This document shows, piece after piece, positions 37,101-46,130 of a stretch of 64,000 nucleotides of DNA. The first letter of the stretch is position 1. Each line of letters starts with the position of its first letter. The translations under genes and the position numbers were made by a program. Source of the DNA: Tetramitus jugosus. Lineage: Eukaryota; Heterolobosea; Eutetramitea; Acrasida; Vahlkampfiidae. The DNA is taken from the NCBI GenBank assembly GCA_937625935.1, contig OW569360.1, positions 310,001 to 374,000 of the forward strand, read 5' to 3'. Under the pieces are notes generated by a model. That model had not been told where the DNA came from. It saw only the letters and a list, made by a program, of their open reading frames with translations, and did no database searches.

Positions 37101-39576
37101 TTTGATCTAATACCAGATCGACAATACCCAACGTTGAGTCGTTGCGAAAGAGAGTCCAGGAGAGCTCAAATCCATCTCTTGCATTGCGATCTAGAACGGC
37201 TTTGAATTGTACTCTCCAACTTGTTGCAATGTATGGATAATAATCTGTAACGATAATTGGTACAGGTAAGCCCGAGTTGGCAATTGATTCAATGATGACC
37301 GAGTACCTAGAAGATCGCCCACCAACAATGTATGTCACTTCAAAAGAATATCTTCCAGCAGTGTGAAATACAAATGATATATCACTGCCTGTCGGCAGTG
37401 GTTCATATGGACATGCTCCTGTAGGGGAAATAGCAGAACAACTCCAAAGGTACTGAGCAGGCAAATCACTAGCACCTGGATAATAAGATTCAGCGGCACT
37501 TAGATACACAGTTGTATTCACTGCGACCCGTCTATTACCATATCTTATTCTTGCGACGGGATCATCGTCTAGTACCTGAATCGTAACAGAGTCTGAAATG
37601 GTGACATTGGTGATATCTGCTGGCATCTTCACAGAGAATTTAAATGTATAGGTGCCTGAACCAAGGGGGAATTGGTAGGAGTCGAAATTTAAACGAGAGG
37701 ATGACATCGTGGTATTGAAAAATTCTGGGTTAATATCGAATGTTGTCCTCTCCCAAATGTACTCAACATTAGGAACACTTGGAGAGCAAGAGGTCACCAC
37801 TGCAATCAGCGAGAGAGCATCGCGTCTCCTAATTTGCTGATTTCCTCCCCTAATGCGGACTGATAGTTTGGAGCAATCAAATGAACAATCACTACCAAGA
37901 TAGTTCTTAGCACAACTACAAACATTACTTTCTATACAGGTTCCAAATCCAGAACATGCATTAAGAGCAGAACAATTCGCGTATGTTTCCATTTCCATCA
38001 TAAATTGACAGCCAGGTGTGACCATGTCAAACGTGTTGTCGAATGACGGGTTGACTGATAGTTGACCACCAATAAATAATCGATCATTACTTACAATAGC
38101 TAAGGACGTAACGATATCATCACCAGTTCCACCTATTCTTCGGGCCCAAACGGGTGTTCCATCTGGTGCAAATTTGGCCACGAACCCATCTGTGTCCTCG
38201 GCATATAATTCGCTGTTACCAACAGTCATATTTTGTGCAAATAATCCAGCAATATATACCTCCAATCTCGAATTAACACCGATAGAGAATGGTTGACTCG
38301 TGTCTGTTGAAGTAATGCCTGACAACCACACAATATTACCAGTGCCAGCTAAGAGCTTCAACACAAAAGTATTGACAGTAGTCGACGTTAAAGTATGACC
38401 ACCAAAGTCAATATCACCTGAAAAGGCACCGGAAACATATAAATTATTCACTTCGTCTCTATCCAAGGATACTGATGCAATAGTGGTGTTGAACGTTCCA
38501 TAGAACTGCGCATATTGTAACGCACCACTCGTATCAAGCTTGGCAATAAACACATACACTGTATCGCTAAGCAAAGTGTAATTGGTTGATTGACATTGGA
38601 ACCAAGGACCTTGAACAATACCCAACACAAAAATATTATCGTTTGCATCAATTTGTACAGAAGAACCGAGATCTTGACCCGGTCCACCACATGCAATTGC
38701 CCATTGAACCGTTCCACTAGAGCTAATCTTTGTCACAAAGATGTCATCAGTACCGTAAAATGGTGTTGATAAGGCTCCAAAGGTACCCACATTACCCACA
38801 TTACCAACAAGGACCACATCACCCTGAGAATTGACCTTGATATCGCTGAGAGATTCATCATTACATCACAACACAACAATAAAGAACAATAGACCAAGTC
38901 AGTCACCTCCAACATCAAAAAAAAAACAGTTGGGAATAAAAAAAATATATCAATCGAGCACTACATACACTGCAGAATCGACACCGTCTGCACTGCCAAT
39001 CGCCTTCATCCACTGGAGAGTTCCATCTACATTATACTTTGCCACAATGCCATCAACTGAGCCCGTTCCTGGTATCAAACTCAAAGATCTTTGAAGTGCT
39101 ACTGCTTTGAATGGTTCTTCGTCAAACAGGGTAGGATTGGACAGAGAGTGACCCACAACGTACAAATCTCCAGTCTTCTCATTCACACTTCCAGTTGATA
39201 ACACCTCAGCAGCCAATCCCGTGACAGAGGAAGCCCACTGCACAAACGATTGTGTCTCACCCTTCTTAAAAAAGAGAGCATCAGCTGGAATGCCAGCTGT
39301 AAATGTAAAGTTTTTGGCGGGATCAGTCCCCGATGTCGGAAAAATGATGGAAGAACCTAAAATTTGAGAAAAACCAATGAGTGATCCCTGTTGGTCAGAG
39401 ATGAAACTATTGAGAGTATCAGTTGATTTTCCATATGTAAAAACTGTGTTTGTTAAAAATTTTCCCCGATAGGTATCAGGAGGCAGAGTGAGGAGGGAGG
39501 TGGTGAAGGGTATCTGCTGCAGAAGCAGTAGAATAGAAAATAGGAGTGTCACCAACGGTGGAAGAAGCAGTGACAT
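34165..39576 (-). CDS. adhesion-GPCR-like receptor with C-terminal RGS domain, two exons
   Basis: Exons are 38969-39576 and 34165-38845 with a 123-nt intron (donor gtatgt, acceptor ctcag). Product 1762 residues. A signal peptide (MSLLLPPLVTLLFSILLLLQ) leads to beta-propeller-like GDVVLVGNV/GTLQWMKAIG repeats (about 60-490), one EGF module (CSGFGTCIESNVCSCAKNYL, about 500-530) and PKD/REJ-like Ig folds (DPVARIRYGNRRVAVNTTVYL and ESYYPGA, about 550-750). A long helical stretch and a GAIN/GPS-type site follow (CYFGGL, then CRCNHTTSFAAFIEYP, about 1250-1290). Seven hydrophobic helices come next (about 1300-1590). The tail is an RGS fold (about 1620-1755, REFSLENLLLWKELDTL, then RFETCAEYRLYLKA). 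Such RGS tails accelerate GTP hydrolysis by G-alpha. Ligand and coupling unknown. Confidence 0.82.
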
Positions 39577-39752
39577 TTGCTGCTGCTTTTTGTGTGGGAG
39601 GTGCTTGTTGGCGGTTAGAGATGATGGTGTTGCGTGAGACACTCTGTTTTTTTTGGACGGATGTCTTTTGGCGCTCAAGTGTCACTCAAGGAGGGAGTTT
39701 CTTTTTCTCCGTTTATATGTCGCAGATTCGGCGGCGGTTTCCACACAGGTTC

Positions 39753-40364
39753 TTAGTTGTCAAAGAAGAATACGAGGCGTACATCCTCACCCTCTCCGTC
39801 CTCTGATAACTCCTCGAGAGTAGGAATATCATTCTCGCAAAAACCATCTGCGGCACTTCGATATGTAGCACCCCAATGGACGGTTGTGTAGCAATTGCTT
39901 TGGATCGAACCTGTGGCGATCATATTTTCCATTTCTTCTTCACTCAGATGCACAATGTTGGGGCCGCTAATAAAAGTGCAATAGCTCGTTGGAGCACCCT
40001 CCTTCTTGTACACCAGGAATTCTTGAGCATTGATCGTTCCTTGTTTTTGTGTTTCTTGGTCCCAGTCGTATTCTTTCAATTCCTTTAATGACAAATAGGA
40101 GTGAGAATGACCGTCATAGCCCCATTGGTCAGACTCCTTCTGAACTGCGTCAGAAACATCGTATGGAAGACCCTTGGGCTCCGAGATTGGATTGAATCCC
40201 GCACCGGTGGAAGCGCCAGCAAAACCAAAGCCATTTCTCACATCAGCCAAGATCGCAAATAGGTCATAGTTTCTTCCCATTTGGCAATCCACATCATCCT
40301 TCAACTCCCATATCTCTGATTCCTTGTTGTACTTTTCGATGAAGACGTGGATATCGCAACCCAT
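39753..40364 (-). CDS. MGCDIH-family protein of unknown function
   Basis: 203 residues from the ATG at 40364. Upstream in-frame sequence to 40520 is derived from a decayed neighbour copy, not from this protein. The N-terminus MGCDIHVFIEKYNKESEIWE is the hallmark of a family I recall mainly from bacteria, phages and large DNA viruses. NYDLFAILADVRNGFGFAGA and GLPYDVSD follow, with HSHSYLSLKEL. The Cys-Asp-His start and a later HSHS suggest a metal site, but no reaction is established. Acidic C-terminus (EELSEDGEGEDVRLVFFFDN). A foreign origin is plausible but base composition is not obviously different. Confidence 0.7.
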   Translation of the reverse strand: MGCDIHVFIEKYNKESEIWELKDDVDCQMGRNYDLFAILADVRNGFGFAGASTGAGFNPISEPKGLPYDVSDAVQKESDQWGYDGHSHSYLSLKELKEYDWDQETQKQGTINAQEFLVYKKEGAPTSYCTFISGPNIVHLSEEEMENMIATGSIQSNCYTTVHWGATYRSAADGFCENDIPTLEELSEDGEGEDVRLVFFFDN

Positions 40365-40499
40365 GATTGTTAATCTTTGACTTCGTTTGTTGTGGACAGA
40401 ATTTAGTCGAAAAATACAACTTCTGAAGCGGGCGAACTGAGTGAATCCGAAATCTCCAACTACGGTGTTTTTGGTGGGGCAGGCTGAGTTGTGAGATGT

Positions 40500-40590
40500 C
40501 ATACCTCTCCATTCTGACAACTACTCGAGAGTAGGAATATCATGGTCGCAAAAGCCGCGTGCTGCACTTCGATATGTCACTCCCAATGTA
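40500..40590 (-). pseudogene. relic of a second MGCDIH-family gene (3' end only)
   Basis: Minus-strand translation reads VTYRSAARGFCDHDIPTLE, stop, LSEWRG, against ATYRSAADGFCENDIPTLEELSEDGE in the intact gene. DNA matches 39800-39885 over about 75 bp at roughly 80% identity. The rest of the copy is missing, and the intact gene's promoter now lies in or next to it, as after a tandem duplication and collapse. Confidence 0.75.
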
Positions 40591-40755
40591 TGTGGTAAAC
40601 AAAACAATGAAACAATGATGTACTTCATTCGGAGTATGATTCAAGTTGAGGCTTCGTGTGAAACAACAAGATCGCATCACAATGACTGTACTTTTATTAT
40701 TTACAGATCGTAGACCTTTGGGCAACGAACATTAATCAGAGTGGTATCAGTACAC

Positions 40756-40935
40756 CTACTTCTTCTTCTCCTCCTCGTCCTTCTCAATGAATTCGTCCCA
40801 GTTAGAATGGAGCTGTTCCTGTTCATAACCGTGCATATCTCCCTTCACATCATTCTTTTCGACAATCTTTGAAGGAAGGTGTTCTAGACCAACGTCCTTC
40901 TTCTCTGTCTCTAGTAGTTGCTTGTCTCTATCCAT
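40756..40935 (-). CDS. possible small acidic/basic protein or last exon (59 residues)
   Basis: The frame MDRDKQLLETEKKDVGLEHL ends SNWDEFIEKDEEEKKK at the TAG 40756-40758. It is strongly charged, helical and coding-like, and is too short for most gene callers. The frame stays open upstream for ten codons (QFFIAYHKIR) back to a cctag that could be a splice acceptor. A nearby minus-strand stretch (about 40970-41080, TIFLDGFSIKPKFLVDQPF) may be an earlier exon in another phase. No family recognised. Confidence 0.4.
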   Translation of the reverse strand: MDRDKQLLETEKKDVGLEHLPSKIVEKNDVKGDMHGYEQEQLHSNWDEFIEKDEEEKKK

Positions 40936-41144
40936 TCTGATCTTATGGTATGCTATGAAGAATTGCTAGGTTCTTGTTCTCTCGATGAATACTTGGGTTT
41001 CTTGTTTCTGAAAGGTTGGTCAACCAAAAATTTCGGTTTTATGCTAAACCCATCTAGGAAAATCGTGTTGTATTTTGGTCACTCAGGAGTAAAATTTCCT
41101 AGGAAAGTTGTCGGATCAGAGATCAATCAGCTGACAGTTCTTTA

Positions 41145-44100
41145 TTACATGAGCCATCCCTTGCATTTTGATGTTCCACAGTGGCACCTGAGTCTCTGCT
41201 TTATGATATAATTATAGTTATAAGTTAATTCTTCACCACATCTGATATTACGGTTCGCAAAAAAGGCAATTCTGGACAAGTGAGGATTGCGTGTGTCAAC
41301 AGACACTTCTCTGGAGATCATATTGGGTGAACAGGAGTGGTTGAGCCATCGAGCAACATTTCCATACCGATTCGAGTCGATACTGTACTTGTTATCTTCA
41401 GATCTGACGTCAAACAAGTAACTGCATTCGTACTTTGTATCGTAGGCTAGGCCTCTCTCCTCTGCGATGGCTTCTGTGATCAACTCACCTACATATTCAG
41501 CCACAAATTGACCTCTCTTGATATCCTCCAATGCTCTGACACCCCAACCCTTCAACTCTGTTTTAAAAAGTTCCATTTTGACCGAGAGACCTCGCTGAAC
41601 AACTCGGTTGGAACAAGTTTTTGGATCACACTTACAGTTGTCATTACATTCAAATATGTGGAATATCGAATTGAATCCTCTTTTTGTCAACAATCCTTCT
41701 TCATTGTAGGCAGCGCCTCCCATGCGGGACACACATTCACAGCTCAACCCACATGTGACAGGGTTTTGTTCCTCAGACTCCTTCTCTTCTTTCTTCTTTG
41801 TTGATTGTGTTCGAATCTTGCTCCTCGACTTGGAAGTATGCTTTGATTTATGACCACATTTGCACCCTCGAACATCATCATTTTCTAATTCCTTCTCAAT
41901 TATGTGTGCAATGGAGGGCTCTGGACGAGTCTCGAGTAAATAATGGAAGGAATCAAATAATTTTAAGTCAACTTCGTTGATAGAACTGACAGGATATCGG
42001 GACAATCCGCGTGATATGTCATCGAACTTGTAATAAAACCTCAGATCATCGTCAAAATCGATAGCACACATTGATTTAGGAAGTTTGTTGCCATTTCCAT
42101 CATCTCTATCTCCGCTTTCGCTCTCTTCATTGATGATTCGAGAAACTGCAACTGTTGCATGTTGTTTGTATGTATCCATGAGATTTTCCCAACCTCTTCT
42201 GCATTTGAGGAGTCGATCCTTTAGTTTTTCAAGGGTTAATGTGTTCATATTCACATTTTTGCCATCCTTCTTCATCCAAATATTCTGGAGTTTCTCCAGT
42301 GTTTCTTGTTTGACTCTTCGAAGTTTTTGCTCTGTTTCTTCTAATCGTCCAATACCTGGATCACATGTTTCATACACAACACTCGAAAAGGTTTCAAATG
42401 CACCCAGATGTGTCAAGTGCAACTTGATTGCGTCTGGATATCGACCACACAACAAAGATAAACCATATATAATGTAGTGCAGAGAAATTTCTTGCCCATA
42501 ATTATCTAAATAATCCTTAATAAGTTCAATCTCACGTTCAAATAGTAGATTAATCTTTGGTAATTTGCAAAATATACGCCAATATGGCTTCTGCATATCA
42601 GAATATATGTTTGTAAACAGAGTGCTAGCGTTAGTCTGCTTGCCACCAAATTTAGGCAGGAAAGAGAAGCATAGTTTTTCATTTGGATGCTTCTCCTCTT
42701 CGATCATTCTATCCTGCTTCTCAACATCTTCCCGCGTCTGCAACTTGTGATCTTGCTGCAACTCAGGCTCAAATGTAATCTCGTGATTCTCCCAATGGAA
42801 GCAATAATGCTCAATACCAATCTTTTCAACCAACTTAACCTGAAATTCTATTCGATCATAAAGCACCATAACTGGTTCGCAACAAAAATATGCTGTCACT
42901 ACAGCATACTTTCTTATGGTGCCGTCATCTGCGGTCTCCCAATCTTCTCCGTTTGGTGCGTCCCTATAACACCAACCCAAATAAATAACAGAATGAGTAT
43001 TATCAATTACAGCTTCAATAATGGAGGTCGAAGCATGGAAATGCTTAAATCCGTTTAGCTCAACATCCTCCTTGCACTGATCCAGTGTTTTTTGATACAT
43101 TTGATTCAATATTGAATCCTTCATTGAGGAACTTAATAGGGCAAACTCCTTCTTTTGAAGATGCTTAAATTTTTGATACAAATCCTCTCTGCTCTCAATG
43201 AAAAACTTGTGTAATACCAAGTGTATTGTGTCACATATCATCTTATTAAACTGTCTAATCTTTCTTTGGTTTTTGATGTCATAGAAGAAGGAAGGACACT
43301 TAATCTTTGTTCTTCTTTCATTGTACTGGAACCCTAATCGCTTATACCATTTAAAAACATCATTATTCGACATTAGAATTTCATTCGACGCCGTATACGG
43401 AGTCACAATTGAATACAAATTAGACAACGTCTCTACTCCATCCACATTCTCATCAATCATTGTTAAATCATCAAAACAATTTGTCATTCTGTGAATCAAT
43501 AGAAAACCTTGCATGAAATCAATGGGACTGTGCTGCAAAAACTCATATGCCAACCGTTCTGTGGCCACCTGTGAAAACACTCTTTTGGAACTCGAGAACC
43601 AACCACATACTTGATTCTTCATCTTTGCATCACTCTTCTCACTCTCTTCATCCTTCTTTTCGATCGTATCATGATTCATCGCATCTGTATCATGATCGAC
43701 CGAAAAAACTTGATAAGACGAAGAAGGAGGAGCAGTCGTTGTCGTCGCTGGTAAAAATTCAATCTTGGCCAGAGTGAAACGACTGGACGATCGCCGTTGT
43801 CGTTTTTTCAATGGACTTGGACTCACGATCAAACATGGCTCTTCATTCGTGACTTCCTCCACCTTTTTCTTTTCATGATCATGATGACCACTGCCGGTAC
43901 TTTGCTCATTCTCATTTTCATTATTCTTACTGTTATTGTTATTATTTCTTGTGTTGTGATAGTGATGATTGATCGGCAGAGAAGAATAACAAGCAGAGCT
44001 ATTGTCACCTGCATCTACATGAGAATGTTCTTCCTTGTTATTGACAACAGGTGACTGTTGTTGAGAGTGGTTGTTGTTATTATGCTGTTGTTGTTGCTGT

Positions 44101-44414
44101 TCTTGTTCTTCATCTTGTTGTTGTTGCTTGATCATCCATAGTCGACGTTTGGATCGGCGCGGTGGTGAAGTCGAAGTAGATGGTGATGACTTTGCATATT
44201 TAATGACAGGTTTTCTGGGAGTGGGCATTGGAAATGGGAGTGCATAAGTTGTGGATGATTTTCTTTGGCTTCCAACAAAGTTCTCATTTTTCACGAGAAG
44301 TTTCTCCGTGCATTTCGCGCCAAAACGCTTTTTGCTAATACAAAAAATGGAGTTTTTATTTCTTTGTTGGACTGTTGGGCTTGCAGTACTTGTCTCCACG
44401 ACTTGGCTCGGCAT
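41145..44414 (-). CDS. SET-domain histone lysine methyltransferase (SUV39-like)
   Basis: 1089 residues from the ATG at 44414; the frame runs on to 44492 only via a GTG. The first 250 residues are Gln/Asn/Ser-rich and basic. The C-terminal 215 residues hold a pre-SET-like Cys cluster (GCKCGHKS, CGLSCECVS, CNDNCKCDPKTCSNRVVQRG) and the SET core: GWGVRALEDIKRGQFVAEYVGELIT, YLFDV, DSNRYGNVARWLNHSCSPNM, and ELTYNYNY. A post-SET RCHCGTSKCKGWLM closes the protein. The NHSCxPN and ELTYxY blocks for SAM and lysine binding are intact. The pattern best fits H3K9 methyltransferases of the SUV39/G9a class, active in heterochromatin; an ASH1/SET2-type target cannot be excluded. No chromodomain was seen. 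Confidence 0.88.
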   Translation of the reverse strand: MPSQVVETSTASPTVQQRNKNSIFCISKKRFGAKCTEKLLVKNENFVGSQRKSSTTYALPFPMPTPRKPVIKYAKSSPSTSTSPPRRSKRRLWMIKQQQQDEEQEQQQQQHNNNNHSQQQSPVVNNKEEHSHVDAGDNSSACYSSLPINHHYHNTRNNNNNSKNNENENEQSTGSGHHDHEKKKVEEVTNEEPCLIVSPSPLKKRQRRSSSRFTLAKIEFLPATTTTAPPSSSYQVFSVDHDTDAMNHDTIEKKDEESEKSDAKMKNQVCGWFSSSKRVFSQVATERLAYEFLQHSPIDFMQGFLLIHRMTNCFDDLTMIDENVDGVETLSNLYSIVTPYTASNEILMSNNDVFKWYKRLGFQYNERRTKIKCPSFFYDIKNQRKIRQFNKMICDTIHLVLHKFFIESREDLYQKFKHLQKKEFALLSSSMKDSILNQMYQKTLDQCKEDVELNGFKHFHASTSIIEAVIDNTHSVIYLGWCYRDAPNGEDWETADDGTIRKYAVVTAYFCCEPVMVLYDRIEFQVKLVEKIGIEHYCFHWENHEITFEPELQQDHKLQTREDVEKQDRMIEEEKHPNEKLCFSFLPKFGGKQTNASTLFTNIYSDMQKPYWRIFCKLPKINLLFEREIELIKDYLDNYGQEISLHYIIYGLSLLCGRYPDAIKLHLTHLGAFETFSSVVYETCDPGIGRLEETEQKLRRVKQETLEKLQNIWMKKDGKNVNMNTLTLEKLKDRLLKCRRGWENLMDTYKQHATVAVSRIINEESESGDRDDGNGNKLPKSMCAIDFDDDLRFYYKFDDISRGLSRYPVSSINEVDLKLFDSFHYLLETRPEPSIAHIIEKELENDDVRGCKCGHKSKHTSKSRSKIRTQSTKKKEEKESEEQNPVTCGLSCECVSRMGGAAYNEEGLLTKRGFNSIFHIFECNDNCKCDPKTCSNRVVQRGLSVKMELFKTELKGWGVRALEDIKRGQFVAEYVGELITEAIAEERGLAYDTKYECSYLFDVRSEDNKYSIDSNRYGNVARWLNHSCSPNMISREVSVDTRNPHLSRIAFFANRNIRCGEELTYNYNYIIKQRLRCHCGTSKCKGWLM

Positions 44415-44529
44415 TGTGTTTGTCGTTTCTGTTAGTTGTGGTGGATACCTGACTGTGAGTTTAGAAGGCACATGCCTGTAGTTCGCCTGCACACTTCCTT
44501 TCGCGGACGATAGAATGACAGTGCCATCA

Positions 44530-44543
44530 GACCTCTGGGCACC
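44530..44543 (+). repeat. target-site duplication of the small retroposon, distal copy
   Basis: gacctctgggcacc occurs here and at 44656-44669, directly bracketing a 112-bp insert with an oligo(T)/(A) tail. Flanking bases differ on both sides, giving a clean 14-bp duplication. Confidence 0.85.
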
Positions 44544-44655
44544 TTTTTTTTTGATACAACGCGCAGTTGCTCACTTTATTGTTTATCATTCTTTCCATTA
44601 GTTTCACTTATACTCATTGTGCCGCTCGCAGAGCGTTACTTCAGTTTGTAGTCCC
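44544..44655 (-). mobile_element. 112-bp poly(A)-tailed SINE-like retroposon
   Basis: Read on the minus strand the insert begins GGGACTACAAACTG, has a CGCTC-tgc-GAGCG hairpin (44623-44635) and an AATAAA signal, and ends TTGTATC followed by nine A. It is bounded by a 14-bp duplication. It encodes nothing. Its end (AATAAA, then GCAAC, then GTTGTAT-C/T-An) resembles the end of the larger element at 8896-10280. This suggests the two share 3' recognition sequences, or that this is a severely 5'-truncated relative. It lies 30 bp (to the near duplication) upstream of the tRNA-Ala 5' end and points away from it. Confidence 0.75.
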
Positions 44656-44669
44656 GACCTCTGGGCACC
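44656..44669 (+). repeat. target-site duplication of the small retroposon, tRNA-proximal copy
   Basis: Second gacctctgggcacc copy; 30 bp separate it from the first base of tRNA-Ala at 44700. Confidence 0.85.
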
Positions 44670-44720
44670 CAATACTCTATTTTTAGAAATACAGAAAGAG
44701 GGGTCATGGCTCAGTTGGTA

Positions 44721-46035
44721 CCCGAATGAAAAATCACATGAGGCAACCAGCACCTGACTTTCGTTGCCCCAGATCCTGACTCGGATCAAGTCCGGTGCTG
44801 ACTAACTCAGAGTCAGCACTGGAGTCAGGTACAAACCAACCATCTGCAGTGGTCCAAGTCGCCATTCATTATCAGGTGCCGACTTGCTCAAGTCAGGTAT
44901 TGTGTCCTGTGCAAACTCATGACCCAAGTCAACATCAGGCTAACAAGGAGAAACAGGGCGAGTGAGGGGCCAAAAAAATTCTTGTAATCTTATGAGAGAA
45001 TGAAGAAAAACTTTTATTGAATATTTTTCGTGAATCAAAATCAACCCTTCTGGACAGATTCCAAAGAAAACTCTCATCACTCGGTAAGTGGGCAATCACT
45101 GATCTTTGTACTTTATCTCCGCACGTCTGATCAAGGAGACTCCTCGTGAGAATTGGTTGATCATTATTTCTCCGACAATTTTGAGCAAGGCGTGAGTAGG
45201 AAAGAAGTTGTAAGTTATAAATACAAACAAATTGCGAAGTTCGACATACCATGTACAGTTTTCTTTGTTATTCGACAACTTCTCTCCACTGTGAAAAAGG
45301 AGGGTAAGTGACATCAACAATTTACAATAAAGAAAATTGATACTGACCTAATACAATGCTCATTTTTGTTTTGGCACCTTTCAATATCCTTTCCTCAACT
45401 TTCAGAGCAGGCATTGCTTCATCATTCTCCAGCAAGCAAGTCACTCATATCTGATTGAAGTGAAAATTCAAAAAATCACAAGTGATCGAAACATAAATAA
45501 AAAGAACAAACTTACTAGTATTCAGTCTCAACTCTTTCTTGATCTGTTTGTTCAACACCTGTTCCTTGTGTCAGTACTTGCTCAGTAGATGGAGCTGCAG
45601 GAGTAACAATCTGCTTCTTGTCAGATGTTTCTTGAGTCGTTGTGGTCACACGTCTTGAGATTCAATAAGGGAGTTTGTATCCCAACTTAAAAATTTTTGT
45701 TCTTGGAAGCAGTTGCGTTTGGGTTAGTTGTGTTCGGTTTGTTGGAAACAAACCGACTTCGACAAATTCAAGTGGTTGGTTGTGATTAGCAGTTGAGAGA
45801 GAGATCGGGCTAAAATATCGACTCAGTTGACTTGCTGTTTTTTCACTTAACTCATGGTTCAGTGGTGTACTTCTTGTGAGTCAGTACCTGAGTTGTATTC
45901 CAACTTTCTTGATGGAGTTGACACTGGAGTCGGCAGCAGCTTTTGTCGAGTCAATTCCCGACTTTTTTGTCGAATTAGGCAGCTCCTGACTCATGACCTG
46001 ATCTCGCATAGTCAGGTTCCCACGTTTTATTCGGG
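44721..46035. mobile_element. 1315-bp TA-flanked DNA transposon (Tc1/mariner-like, non-autonomous)
   Basis: The insert is flanked by TA on both sides (44719-44720 and 46036-46037), the target duplication of Tc1/mariner elements. Its ends are inverted repeats: left CCCGAATGAAAAATC, right (reverse complement) CCCGAATAAAACGTG, with an ACCTGACT match slightly further in. Both subterminal 200-bp regions are crowded with GACTC/CTGACT/GTCAGG motifs in alternating orientation. No transposase is recognised. The centre (about 44940-45680) is AT-rich like host genes and has minus-strand coding-like pieces with plausible splice sites, e.g. VTTTTQETSDKKQIVTPAAP at 45515-45660 and a 74-codon frame at 45096-45320. 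These may be captured host sequence or degraded transposase. Confidence 0.78.
44723..44940. repeat. left subterminal motif array of the TA element
   Basis: About 220 bp with repeated CCTGACT, GACTTGAGTCAGG-like, AGTCAGCAC and CAGGTGC words in both orientations. The right subterminal region (about 45840-46030) carries the same words. Such arrays are usual transposase-binding zones in TIR elements; this role is inferred. Confidence 0.5.
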
Positions 46036-46130
46036 TAGAGCGCGTGCTTTGCATGCATGAGGTCCAGGGTTCGATTCCCTGTGGCTCCAGTTTTGCATTC
46101 TTCTTGGACGAATTCTGGGGCAATCAAAAG

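Larger units (their letters stand above)
44700..46089 (+). pseudogene. tRNA-Ala(UGC) gene split by a DNA transposon in its D-loop
   Basis: The 5' piece 44700-44720 (acceptor GGGGTCA, D-stem GCTC, loop to GGTA) joins the 3' piece 46038-46089 to give a complete 73-nt tRNA-Ala. The D-stem GAGC, anticodon stem CGTGC/GCATG with loop TTTGCAT (anticodon TGC), and a perfect T-arm CAGGG-TTCGATT-CCCTG complete it, with acceptor TGGCTCC and discriminator A. The acceptor pairs with two G-U wobbles. A T4 terminator follows at 46091-46094. The 1315-bp insert separates the A-box halves, so Pol III transcription of a functional tRNA is not expected. Confidence 0.88.

Noticed and set aside
46044-46130. N-terminal extension of the mitochondrial-leader protein from 46044
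   Set aside because: This segment is the 3' half of tRNA-Ala and its terminator; the ATG at 46131 gives a sensible presequence.
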